From NCBI GenBank assembly GCA_017536405.1, contig JAFXHL010000092.1, positions 1 through 43,541 on the forward strand: a DNA stretch of 43,541 nucleotides. The letters are read 5' to 3'. Of the stretch, positions 16,195 through 24,358 are shown in pieces; the first letter of the stretch is position 1, and every line of letters starts with the position of its first letter. A model generated the notes under the pieces. That model was not told the DNA's origin. It worked only from the letters and a program-made list of their open reading frames with translations, and ran no database searches. Made by a program: the position numbers and the translations under genes. Source of the DNA: Oscillospiraceae bacterium (GTDB taxonomy: Bacteria; Bacillota; Clostridia; Oscillospirales; Ruminococcaceae).

Positions 16195-17475
16195 ATGAAT
16201 ATTTTAGTAGTAGGCGGCGGCGGAAGAGAACACGCTATTATAAAGAAACTTTCTGAAAGCAGTAAGGTTGAAAAAATCTGGTGTACTCCCGGAAACGGCG
16301 GTATTTCCTGCTATGCGGAATGTTTTGATGTTGCCGCAACAGATATCGACGGTGTTCTTTCGCTCGCTAAGAAACTCACACCCGATATGGTTGTTGTAGC
16401 ACCCGATGACCCTCTTGTTCTCGGTATGGTTGATGTTATGAACGAAAACGGATTCAAGACATTCGGTCCTGACAAGGCGGCGGCTATAATTGAGGGAAGC
16501 AAGGTTTTTTCAAAGGACCTTATGAAGAAATACAACATCCCCACAGCGATGTATGAAACATTCAACGATTCTGAAAAGGCAATCGCTTATATAAAGGAAC
16601 AGGGAAAATACCCCGTTGTTGTAAAGGCTGACGGTCTTGCACTCGGAAAGGGTGTTGTTATCGCGATGAACGAGGCTGAGGCTGTTGACGCGGTAAATTC
16701 TATTATGCAGGATAAGATTTTCGGTGAAAGCGGTTCTAATATCGTTATCGAAGAATTTTTAACAGGCCCCGAAGTTTCTGTTCTTTCTTTCACAGACGGA
16801 AAAACAGTTGTTCCTATGATTTCTTCTATGGACCATAAGCGTGCACTTGACAACGATGAAGGACTTAACACAGGCGGAATGGGAACAGTTGCGCCTAACC
16901 CCTATTATACAGAAAATATAGCAAAGGAATGTATGGATAAGATTTTCATTCCTACAATAAACGCTATGAAGTCAGAGGGCAGAACATTCAAAGGTTGCCT
17001 TTATTTCGGACTTATGCTTACTCCCGATGGCCCTAAGGTTATTGAATACAACTGCCGTTTCGGCGACCCTGAAACTCAGGTTGTTCTTCCTCTTCTTGAT
17101 ACAGACCTCTATGATATTTTTGAAGCTATCTATGATGAAAGACTTTCAGAACTTGATATCAGGTGGAAGGATGAAAGCTGTGCCTGCGTAATTCTTGCAA
17201 GTGGAGGATATCCCAAGAGTTATGAAAAGGGCAAGGAAATCTCAGGTCTTGACGATAAGGGTCAGGCGGACGGAGTTTTCGTTTACCACGCAGGAACAAA
17301 ACTTTCTGACGGAGTTTTCACAACAAACGGCGGACGAGTTTTAGGTGTTACCGCAACGGGTAAAGACCTTGAAACAGCGCTCGCAAATGCTTATAGCGGC
17401 GCTAAGAAGATAACATTCGATAAGGTTCATTACAGAAACGATATCGGTAAGCGCGCACTCGCAACACTTAAATAA
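16195..17475 (+). CDS. purD: Phosphoribosylamine-glycine ligase (GAR synthetase)
   Basis: PurD joins glycine to phosphoribosylamine with ATP. The 426-residue protein has the N-terminal VVGGGGREHAI, the TPGNGGI motif, the ATP-grasp elements VVKADGLALGKGVVIA and IEEFLTGPEVSVLSF, HKRALDNDEGLNTGGMG, and the metal-binding EYNCRFGDPETQ. It is the last purine gene of the operon and starts with AAGGAATG as ribosome binding site. Its separation from purH by two lipoprotein genes is unusual, but no promoter-like sequence was evident in the short gaps, so I take it as part of the same transcript. Confidence 0.97.
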   Translation: MNILVVGGGGREHAIIKKLSESSKVEKIWCTPGNGGISCYAECFDVAATDIDGVLSLAKKLTPDMVVVAPDDPLVLGMVDVMNENGFKTFGPDKAAAIIEGSKVFSKDLMKKYNIPTAMYETFNDSEKAIAYIKEQGKYPVVVKADGLALGKGVVIAMNEAEAVDAVNSIMQDKIFGESGSNIVIEEFLTGPEVSVLSFTDGKTVVPMISSMDHKRALDNDEGLNTGGMGTVAPNPYYTENIAKECMDKIFIPTINAMKSEGRTFKGCLYFGLMLTPDGPKVIEYNCRFGDPETQVVLPLLDTDLYDIFEAIYDERLSELDIRWKDESCACVILASGGYPKSYEKGKEISGLDDKGQADGVFVYHAGTKLSDGVFTTNGGRVLGVTATGKDLETALANAYSGAKKITFDKVHYRNDIGKRALATLK

Positions 17476-17480
17476 AAAAC

Positions 17481-17516
17481 CAAAAAAGAAGACGGTTCAT
17501 ATCGAACCGTCTTTTA
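17481..17516. terminator. Bidirectional terminator between purD and the SPFH gene
   Basis: AAGACGGTTC (17489-17498) pairs with GAACCGTCTT (17504-17513). T residues follow on the plus strand, and a run of A residues (17482-17487) gives a T tract for minus-strand transcripts. Confidence 0.92.
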
Positions 17517-17649
17517 TTATATTTACATATTTACAAGAGTTATCACGCGGTTACTCAGTAACGATTTTATCAACGGGTTTCTTCGTTACCGAGCCGCTTT
17601 GGCTTTTCAGAACAAACCACTAAACGATCTGTTCTCCGCGACCACTCGG
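17517..17649 (-). other. Structured 3' untranslated region of the nfeD-SPFH transcript
   Basis: No gene seen. The stretch is rich in short inverted repeats: GTTACTCAGTAAC (17550-17562), ACCGAG (17588-17593) facing CTCGGT (17645-17650), AGAACA/TGTTCT (17609-17635 region) and GCC/GGC around 17593-17604. It would form several hairpins in the minus-strand mRNA before the bidirectional terminator. Confidence 0.45.
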
Positions 17650-18597
17650 TTACTTTGCGGCGATTTCCTTGATTGAGCTTGCAAGACCTGCGATACCCTG
17701 GATTTCTGAAGGGATAATGATCTTTGTAGCCTTACCATCAGCAGCCTTAGCGAATGCTTCAAGGCTCTTGAGAGCGATAACCTGCTGGTTAGGATTAGCG
17801 TTGTTAAGTTTTACGATACTGTCAGCGAGAGCCTGCTGTACCATTGCGATAGATTCAGCTTCACCCTGTGCTTCAAGGATTTTCTGCTGACGGATAGCGT
17901 CTGCACGAAGAACCATTGCTTCCTTTTCAGCTTCAGCCTTGAGGATTTCAGCCTGCTTGTGAGCTTCGGCTGTAAGAACCATAGCTTCCTTTTCACCTTC
18001 TGCAACGAGAACCTGTGATTTCTTATCACCTTCAGCCTGAAGGATCTTTTCACGACGTTCACGTTCTGCCTTCATCTGCTTTTCCATCGCATCCTGAATT
18101 TCACGGGGAGGAATGATGTTTTTAAGTTCAACACGGTTAACCTTTATACCCCAACGGTCTGTTGCTTCATCGAGGATAGCTGTGATTTTTGTGTTGATGA
18201 TGTCACGTGATGTAAGTGTTGCGTCGAGTTCGAGTTCACCGATGATGTTACGGAGTGTTGTAGCTGTAAGGTTTTCGATAGCAGCGAGAGGTCTTTCAAC
18301 GCCGTATGTGTACTGCTTTGCATCCATAACCTGGAAGAATACTACTGTGTCGATCTGCATTGTAACATTATCCTTTGTGATAACGGGCTGGGGTTTGAGG
18401 TCTACAACCTGTTCCTTGATAGAAACTTTCTTTGCGATTCTGTCGAGGAAAGGAACGAGAACATGGAAACCTGTGCCCCATGCTGCATGGAATGCACCGA
18501 GTCTTTCAATAACGAAAACCTGTGCCTGAGGTACGATTCTGAATCTTGAGATAAGGAATATGATTGCGCCGAGGATGAGAAGTAAAATAATCCACAT
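17650..18597 (-). CDS. SPFH (stomatin/prohibitin) domain membrane protein, QmcA-like
   Basis: The 315-residue protein has one N-terminal membrane segment (about residues 2-20). An SPFH domain follows: VPQAQVFVIERLG, FHAAWGTGFHVLVPFLDRI, then VDLKPQPVITKDNV. A long Ala/Glu/Lys coiled coil (about residues 165-260, repeats of AEAEKEAMVL type) leads to a C-terminal helical tail. Such proteins form large rings and organise membrane microdomains; the nearest named relative is E. coli QmcA. It is encoded directly downstream of an NfeD-type gene, the standard pairing. The ATG at 18597 has TAAGGAGAAATTTAGTT upstream on the minus strand. Confidence 0.93.
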   Translation of the reverse strand: MWIILLLILGAIIFLISRFRIVPQAQVFVIERLGAFHAAWGTGFHVLVPFLDRIAKKVSIKEQVVDLKPQPVITKDNVTMQIDTVVFFQVMDAKQYTYGVERPLAAIENLTATTLRNIIGELELDATLTSRDIINTKITAILDEATDRWGIKVNRVELKNIIPPREIQDAMEKQMKAERERREKILQAEGDKKSQVLVAEGEKEAMVLTAEAHKQAEILKAEAEKEAMVLRADAIRQQKILEAQGEAESIAMVQQALADSIVKLNNANPNQQVIALKSLEAFAKAADGKATKIIIPSEIQGIAGLASSIKEIAAK

Positions 18598-18630
18598 AAC
18601 TAAATTTCTCCTTAATAAAATATTTGTCGG

Positions 18631-19047
18631 TTAGCCGACGATGAGTTTTGTACCGTCAGCCTTTTTAACGGTAACTACTGTTCCTTCAGGGATGATTTCG
18701 CCCGATTCTGATCTTGCTGCCCAGAAAACACCGTCGAGCTTTGCTCTTCCGAGCCCCTTATCGTTATCAATTTCTTCAGTAACGACGCAGGTTCTTCCGA
18801 TGTCAAGGTCAGCGTTTGTCGGAACGATTTTCTTCTGAAACTTCTTTACAAAAGGCCTTGTACATATCACCAAAACCGCTGAGACAGCCAAGAACACTAT
18901 GAGTTGCACCCATAAAGGAGCACCGAATGCCGCACATATAAGCGAAGCTATGGCACCTATTGCAAACCATATTGAAATAAACTGAACTGTTGCGAGCTCG
19001 GCAACGATAAATACTACAAGAGCGATAATCCAGAAAATCCAATCCAT
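18631..19047 (-). CDS. NfeD-family membrane protein
   Basis: The 138-residue protein has three to four hydrophobic segments in its first 80 residues (WIFWIIALVVFIVAELATV, then FAIGAIASLICAAFGAPLW and VQLIVFLAVSAVLVICT). A soluble OB-fold domain follows (IGRTCVVTEEIDNDKGLGRAKLDGVFWAAR... ending TKLIVG). This is the short NfeD form that accompanies SPFH proteins and probably contacts them inside the membrane. Start: the ATG at 19047 follows AGAAAGGGGGAAC; an upstream in-frame ATG at 19083 lacks a ribosome binding site. The stop is 33 bases before the SPFH start, so the two form one operon. Confidence 0.9.
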   Translation of the reverse strand: MDWIFWIIALVVFIVAELATVQFISIWFAIGAIASLICAAFGAPLWVQLIVFLAVSAVLVICTRPFVKKFQKKIVPTNADLDIGRTCVVTEEIDNDKGLGRAKLDGVFWAARSESGEIIPEGTVVTVKKADGTKLIVG

Positions 19048-19109
19048 ATAAGTTCCCCCTTTCTGCGAATTCTGCATATGCAAGAGCTTTTGTTTAACTC
19101 TATGTTAGT

Positions 19110-19138
19110 ATAATACCACAGTAAAATTTAAAATTCAA
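19110..19138 (-). promoter_or_regulatory. Promoter of the nfeD-SPFH operon
   Basis: Reading the minus strand: TTGAAT at 19138-19133, 17-base spacer, TATTAT at 19115-19110, with TGG before it (extended -10). Three 10-bp repeats lie immediately upstream. Confidence 0.85.
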
Positions 19139-19140
19139 GG

Positions 19141-19170
19141 TCGATTTAAGTCGATTTAAGACGATTTTCG
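19141..19170. repeat. Three 10-bp direct repeats next to the nfeD promoter
   Basis: TCGATTTAAG at 19141-19150 and again at 19151-19160, then a degenerate ACGATTTTCG at 19161-19170. One repeat per helical turn directly upstream of the -35 is the arrangement expected for an activator or UP-type site. Confidence 0.7.
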
Positions 19171-19249
19171 GTCAAATTCGGTAGTTTTGTGAAATGTACT
19201 ACTTTGCTTGAATTTGTTCAAAACCTATGTTATCGGTGATTAACGAATT

Positions 19250-19313
19250 GGAAAAAGATATATGTTTTTAAATAACTCGTTTTTACTTTATATTTCACTA
19301 TATATCTTTTTCC
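19250..19313. repeat. Perfect 14-bp inverted repeat in the nfeD/recJ control region
   Basis: GGAAAAAGATATAT (19250-19263) and its exact complement ATATATCTTTTTCC (19300-19313) flank 36 AT-rich bases. The right arm ends 43 bases before the recJ -35 box. It could be a cruciform, a paired operator for DNA looping, or a remnant of a mobile repeat. Confidence 0.8.
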
Positions 19314-19356
19314 GGTATACTATATAATATAAATGAGTGCGTTTTATAAAATATTC

Positions 19357-19385
19357 TTGAAATCGTTTTAATTTTGTAGTATAAT
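19357..19385 (+). promoter_or_regulatory. Promoter of recJ
   Basis: TTGAAA at 19357-19362, 17-base spacer, TATAAT at 19380-19385. A second TATAAT occurs at about 19394-19399. Confidence 0.85.
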
Positions 19386-19437
19386 GTATTGTGTATAATT
19401 ATTTTTACCAAATATGAATTTCAGGAGAATTTACCTT

Positions 19438-21471
19438 ATGAATCAGTGGTCTGTCAGAGAGCCCGACGCGGTTAAAATATCAGATATAGTCAGAAAAACT
19501 GACCTTGGCAAAACTGTGGCATCTGTATTGGTCGCAAGAGGATATGATTCTGTTGACGAAATAGCAGAATTTTTAGAAGAAAAAGAACTTTCCTCTCCTT
19601 ATCTTATAAGAGATATGCAGGCTGCGGCGGAATATATACTTGAAGCTGTTGAAGAAGGCAAAAGAATCTGTGTTTACGGTGATTATGACTGTGACGGGAT
19701 AATGTCGACGGTTATGCTTTATTCATATCTTTCGCTCACAGGGGCGGATGTTACATATTATATCCCTGAAAGAGAAGAAGGATATGGTCTCAACGAAAAC
19801 AGAATAAGAAAGATTGCCGAAGAAGGAACAGACCTTATAATAACTGTCGATAACGGAATAGCATCTGTTAAAGAAGCAGAACTTATAAAAGAACTCGGAA
19901 TGGAACTTGTTGTTACAGACCATCATCAGCCATCGGATGAAATACCCGATGCCATTGCTGTTGTTGACCCTCACAGAAAAGACTGCCATTCACCATATAA
20001 AAACCTCTGTGGTGCAGGGGTTACACTCAAACTCATCGCCGCTATGGAAGGCGGAGATTATGAAGTCGCTTTAGAACAGTTCGGCGAATATGCGGCACTT
20101 GCTACAATAGCCGATGTTATGACCCTTGACGGCGAAAACAGATATATCGTCAGAAGAGGGCTTGAATATCTTAAAAATACGGAAAACTGCGGATTGAGGG
20201 CTCTTATGAGAGAGGTTAAACTCGCTCCCGAAAAGATAAGTTCAATCACGGTTGCATTCTATATAAATCCTAAGATAAATGTTGCAGGAAGAATGTCATC
20301 GCCGACAAGGGCTGTAAAACTTTTTCTTTCTGAAGATGAAGACGAAGCAACAGAAATTGCAAGAGAACTTATAGAATGTGTTTCTGAAAGAAAACGCTAT
20401 GAAGTGGAAGCACTTTCTGAAATAGACGAAAAGATAAATAAATATCCTGAAATACTCAATGACAGAGTTCTCGTTTTTTACGGAAATGACTGGCACCACG
20501 GGGTTTCAGGGCTTGTTTCGGCAAAGATTACAGACAGATACGGAAAACCCTCCTGCATAATTTCTGTTTCAGACGGAATGGCAAGAGGTTCTGCAAGAAC
20601 TGTTCAGGGATTTTCACTTTTCAATGCACTTTCAAGTTGCAGTGAAATTTATGAAAAATTCGGCGGACATACAGGTGCCTGCGGATTTTCACTCAAAGAA
20701 GAAAAGATAGATGAATTCATAAAAAGAATAAATCTTTATGCAAGAGAAAACCATAACATTATGCCAAGCCCTGTTATTGTTGCGGATAAATATCTTGAAA
20801 AAGATGATATGACTCTTTCTTCTGTAAAAGGTCTTTCGGTTTTAGAACCTTTTGGCGAAGGAAATCCCGAACCTCTGTTTTTAGCGCCTGAAGTTGCCAT
20901 TGAAGAGAAGGTGTTGTTTGCAGAAAAGCATCTTAAACTTAAACTTTCATATAAGGGAACATCATTCTATACAAAACTCTGGAATACACTTCCCAGTGAA
21001 TTTCCTTTTGCCATCGGGGATAAAATAGACCTTATACTCACGCTTGACATAAATGTATGGAATGACAAGGAAACTGTTGAATATTCTATAAAGGATTACA
21101 GAAAAAGCGGATTATCGCAGGAAAAGTATATGAATGCAAAGCATTATTACGAATCCTATCGTCTGGGTGAAGGGGTTTCTCCCAAACTCAGACCGATAAT
21201 CGTTCCTGACAGAGAGGATTTTGTTGCGGTCTATAAAGCGTTGTCTTCATATAAAAGTGCTTTCGAAAAAGGAAAACCTATTGATTCTCTTTTTGCGGAA
21301 GTATTTTCGGATAAGCTCAATTATTTCAAATTCAGAATAATCCTTGACTCTTTTGAGGAACTTTCTCTTGCGAGGGTTGATTACGCGAAGAGAATGGTAT
21401 ATCTTATTAAAACAGAGAAAAAGGTAGACCTTGAAAGTGCAGAAGCGCTGAAAAAAATCAAATCAGTCTGA
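19438..21471 (+). CDS. recJ: Single-stranded-DNA-specific exonuclease RecJ
   Basis: RecJ degrades single-stranded DNA 5' to 3' in recombination and mismatch repair. The protein is 677 residues. The DHH phosphoesterase motifs are clear: GDYDCDGI (D82, D84, D86), TVDNGIAS, VTDHHQPSDE and VVDPHRKDC. The DHHA1 part carries GNDWHHGVSGLVSAKI and SARTVQGFSLFNAL with GGHTGACGFS. An OB fold and a C-terminal helical extension follow. ATG 19438 has AGGAGA nine bases upstream; the in-frame ATG at 19414 precedes that site and is unlikely. The gene is followed after 18 bases by relA. Confidence 0.96.
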   Translation: MNQWSVREPDAVKISDIVRKTDLGKTVASVLVARGYDSVDEIAEFLEEKELSSPYLIRDMQAAAEYILEAVEEGKRICVYGDYDCDGIMSTVMLYSYLSLTGADVTYYIPEREEGYGLNENRIRKIAEEGTDLIITVDNGIASVKEAELIKELGMELVVTDHHQPSDEIPDAIAVVDPHRKDCHSPYKNLCGAGVTLKLIAAMEGGDYEVALEQFGEYAALATIADVMTLDGENRYIVRRGLEYLKNTENCGLRALMREVKLAPEKISSITVAFYINPKINVAGRMSSPTRAVKLFLSEDEDEATEIARELIECVSERKRYEVEALSEIDEKINKYPEILNDRVLVFYGNDWHHGVSGLVSAKITDRYGKPSCIISVSDGMARGSARTVQGFSLFNALSSCSEIYEKFGGHTGACGFSLKEEKIDEFIKRINLYARENHNIMPSPVIVADKYLEKDDMTLSSVKGLSVLEPFGEGNPEPLFLAPEVAIEEKVLFAEKHLKLKLSYKGTSFYTKLWNTLPSEFPFAIGDKIDLILTLDINVWNDKETVEYSIKDYRKSGLSQEKYMNAKHYYESYRLGEGVSPKLRPIIVPDREDFVAVYKALSSYKSAFEKGKPIDSLFAEVFSDKLNYFKFRIILDSFEELSLARVDYAKRMVYLIKTEKKVDLESAEALKKIKSV

Positions 21472-21489
21472 TGAAACAGGTGAACCATT

Positions 21490-23685
21490 TTGCCAAATAC
21501 AGAAATCAATTATACAATAGATTTTCTGCTGACAAAGATTTTAAGCGGAGACAAGCAGTATGATATCACAAAGATTGTCGAAGCCTATAAATTTGCGGAA
21601 AGTCATCATACAGGTCAGAAGAGAGACTCGGGTGAACCTTATATAACTCATCCTTTAGCGGTAGCATATATTCTTATCGAACTCGGAATGGATACCGATA
21701 CAATATGCGTCGCCTTACTTCACGATGTTGTTGAGGATACCGATGCTACTCTCGATGATATAAGAAAACTTTTCGGGGATGATTGCGCAATGCTCGTTGA
21801 CGGCGTTACAAAAATCGGTAAAATCCCCCTTTTCACAAAAGAAGAACAGCAGGCTGAAAATGTCAGAAAGATTCTTCTTGCCATGTCGCAGGATATAAGA
21901 GTTATCATTGTTAAACTTGCGGACAGACTTCATAATATGAGAACTCTTTATCACCGCCCTGCCGAAAAGCAGAGGGCGACAGCGCTTGAAACTATGAATA
22001 TCTATGCGCCGATAGCACACAGACTTGGTATCAGGGCGATAAAGGAAGAACTTGAAGATATATCTTTCAGATATTTAGACCCGTTTGCATATACCGAAAT
22101 CGAACAGGTTATGGAAAAACGTATAAATGACAGACAGTCGTTTATAGGTCAGATTCAGGCAAGAATAAAGACAAGACTCGAAAGTATGGATTTTGTCAAG
22201 AAACCGCAGATTGACGGAAGAGTAAAAAGTATCTACGGAATATACAAGAAAGTATATATGACCCAGCGCGGTTTTGACGAAATCTATGATAAATATGCGG
22301 TAAGAATCATCGTTTCGACAGTTTATGAATGTTACAGCATATTAGGCGTTATCCATGATATGTTCAAACCTATACCAAATCGTTTCAAGGATTATATTTC
22401 AACTCCCAAGGCGAATATGTATCAGTCGCTTCACACAACGGTTATCGGAAGAGAAGGTATTCCTTTCGAAGTTCAGATAAGAACATGGGAAATGCACCAC
22501 ACCGCCGAATACGGAATCGCTGCGCACTGGAAATACAAAGAGGGTATTCACGGCAAGGACAGATTTGAGGGTAAACTTGCCTGGATAAGACAGATAATAG
22601 AAGCACAGCAGGAAACCAACGATGTTGAAGAAATTGTAAGAACCATAAAATCAGACCTTGCACCCGAAGATGTATTCGCTTTCACGCCAAAGGGTGATAT
22701 GATTACACTTCCCGTTGATTCGACTGTTATAGACTTTGCCTATGCGATACATACGCAGGTAGGGCATAAGATGATGTCTGCCAAGGTTGACGGAAAGATA
22801 GTTTCTCTTGATTACAGAATAAAAACGGGCGAAATCGTTGAAATCATACTTACAAAGGATGCCAATAAGGGACCTAACCGCTCATGGCTTGATATCGCAA
22901 AGACAAACGAGGCAAAGGCTAAGATAAGGTCATGGTTTAAAAAGGAATGTCGTGACGAAAATATAAGAAACGGCAAGGATGAACTCGAAAGAGAATTCAG
23001 AAGAAATCTCATAAGAGTTCCCGAGGAAGACCTTGATGAATTCCTCAGCGACGATTTACGCAGGCACAACTGTGAAACTGTTGAAGACTTTTATGCCGCG
23101 ATAGGTTATGGAGGAATTCTTCTCTCAAAACTTATCCAGCGCTATAAAGACAAATATACAAAGCAGTATCTTGAAACAGAAAAGGCAGAAGAACAACCCA
23201 CACTTCCGACAACACCCAACAGAAAGAAAACTGATGGCATTACTGTTGAGGGAATGGAAAACTGTCTTATCAAATTTGCAAAATGCTGTAATCCTCTGCC
23301 GGGTGATGATGTTGTAGGATTCATCACAAGAGGACACGGAGTTTCTATACATAAAGCCGACTGCGTCAACTATGTTTCCGCTATGGAAGAGGAAAAGGAA
23401 GTTGAACGCTGGGTAAAGGCTTCATGGGAAGAAACTCATACAAAGAGTTACAGAACAACAATCGACATTATCTCATACGACCGCCCCGGTCTTCTTGCGG
23501 ATGTCGCTAACCTTCTTTCAGAAATGCGTATCTTTATCCACGAAAGCATTTCGAGAGGGCTTAAAGACGGCTATGCAAGTATTACCGTTACAATAAGCGT
23601 AGGCGGTATTGAACAACTCAATAATGTTGTTATGAGATTAAAACGCATACCCGGCGTTTCATCAGTAGAAAGAACGGGTAAATAA
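21490..23685 (+). CDS. relA: Bifunctional (p)ppGpp synthetase/hydrolase (RelA/SpoT family)
   Basis: This 731-residue protein makes and degrades the stringent-response alarmone. The order is complete: an HD hydrolase domain with ITHPLAVAYIL, LLHDVVEDTDAT and KLADRLHNMRTL; the synthetase domain with YDKYAVRIIVST, RFKDYISTPKANMYQSLHTT and EVQIRTWEMHHTAEYGIAAHW; a TGS domain (VFAFTPKGDMITLP, DFAYAIHTQVGHKM); a zinc-finger-like FAKCCNPLPGDDVVGF; and a C-terminal ACT domain (DRPGLLADVANLLSEM). The start is TTG 21490 with AGGTGA six bases upstream. Many clostridia have apt between recJ and relA; here the gap is 18 bases. Confidence 0.97.
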   Translation: MPNTEINYTIDFLLTKILSGDKQYDITKIVEAYKFAESHHTGQKRDSGEPYITHPLAVAYILIELGMDTDTICVALLHDVVEDTDATLDDIRKLFGDDCAMLVDGVTKIGKIPLFTKEEQQAENVRKILLAMSQDIRVIIVKLADRLHNMRTLYHRPAEKQRATALETMNIYAPIAHRLGIRAIKEELEDISFRYLDPFAYTEIEQVMEKRINDRQSFIGQIQARIKTRLESMDFVKKPQIDGRVKSIYGIYKKVYMTQRGFDEIYDKYAVRIIVSTVYECYSILGVIHDMFKPIPNRFKDYISTPKANMYQSLHTTVIGREGIPFEVQIRTWEMHHTAEYGIAAHWKYKEGIHGKDRFEGKLAWIRQIIEAQQETNDVEEIVRTIKSDLAPEDVFAFTPKGDMITLPVDSTVIDFAYAIHTQVGHKMMSAKVDGKIVSLDYRIKTGEIVEIILTKDANKGPNRSWLDIAKTNEAKAKIRSWFKKECRDENIRNGKDELEREFRRNLIRVPEEDLDEFLSDDLRRHNCETVEDFYAAIGYGGILLSKLIQRYKDKYTKQYLETEKAEEQPTLPTTPNRKKTDGITVEGMENCLIKFAKCCNPLPGDDVVGFITRGHGVSIHKADCVNYVSAMEEEKEVERWVKASWEETHTKSYRTTIDIISYDRPGLLADVANLLSEMRIFIHESISRGLKDGYASITVTISVGGIEQLNNVVMRLKRIPGVSSVERTGK

Positions 23686-23707
23686 ATCATACACATACGG
23701 AGGATTT

Positions 23708-24358
23708 ATGGAAATCAGGCAGATTGGCGGACTTGGAGTTTGTGCTACAAACTGTTATGTGGTTATTTCCGAAAAAGGTAATGCTGTTCTTATAGACGCA
23801 CCTGAGGGAAAGGAAGAAATTCTCTCTGCAATCGGGAACGCAACTCTTAAAAAAATAATTCTTACACACGGTCATTTTGACCATATATTCTCTGCGGGAG
23901 AAATTGCGAGAGAAACGGGTGCTGAGGTTTATATCCACGAAAATGACCTTTCAAAGCTTACTGACAGCACACTCAATCTTTCTCAGGCTTTCGGAATTTC
24001 GGATACCTTTGAAAAGGTTGAAAAGGCGATAAGCTTTATGGATGGTGACATTATTACTCTCGATGAACTTTCGTTTGAAATTCTTCACACTCCCGGACAC
24101 ACATCGGGAAGCGTATGCCTTATTATCGAAGACAATATGTTTACGGGAGATACACTTTTCAAGGACAGCAGAGGAAGAACAGACCTTGTTGACGCAAGTC
24201 ATACGGATATGGCAATTTCACTCCGCAAGCTCAGAGTGTTTAAGGGAAAATACGATAATTACAGCATTTATGCAGGGCATGGTGCCAACACAACTTTGAA
24301 CGATGAACGCGAAAACAATGTTTATCTCAGGGGATTTGACTATGACGATATGTTTTAA
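23708..24358 (+). CDS. Metallo-beta-lactamase-fold hydrolase, glyoxalase II-like
   Basis: The 216-residue protein has the metal-binding signature LTHGHFDHIFSAG (THxHxDH), HTPGHTSGSVCL with the next His, FTGDTLFKDSRGRTDL with the bridging Asp, and YAGHGANTTL with the last His. It matches the short YcbL-like group of thioester hydrolases. The physiological substrate cannot be read from the sequence. It lies between relA and hemZ, an order common in clostridia, and its 3' end overlaps hemZ by 17 bases. The ribosome binding site is ACGGAGGA. The metal centre looks complete. Confidence 0.92.
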   Translation: MEIRQIGGLGVCATNCYVVISEKGNAVLIDAPEGKEEILSAIGNATLKKIILTHGHFDHIFSAGEIARETGAEVYIHENDLSKLTDSTLNLSQAFGISDTFEKVEKAISFMDGDIITLDELSFEILHTPGHTSGSVCLIIEDNMFTGDTLFKDSRGRTDLVDASHTDMAISLRKLRVFKGKYDNYSIYAGHGANTTLNDERENNVYLRGFDYDDMF

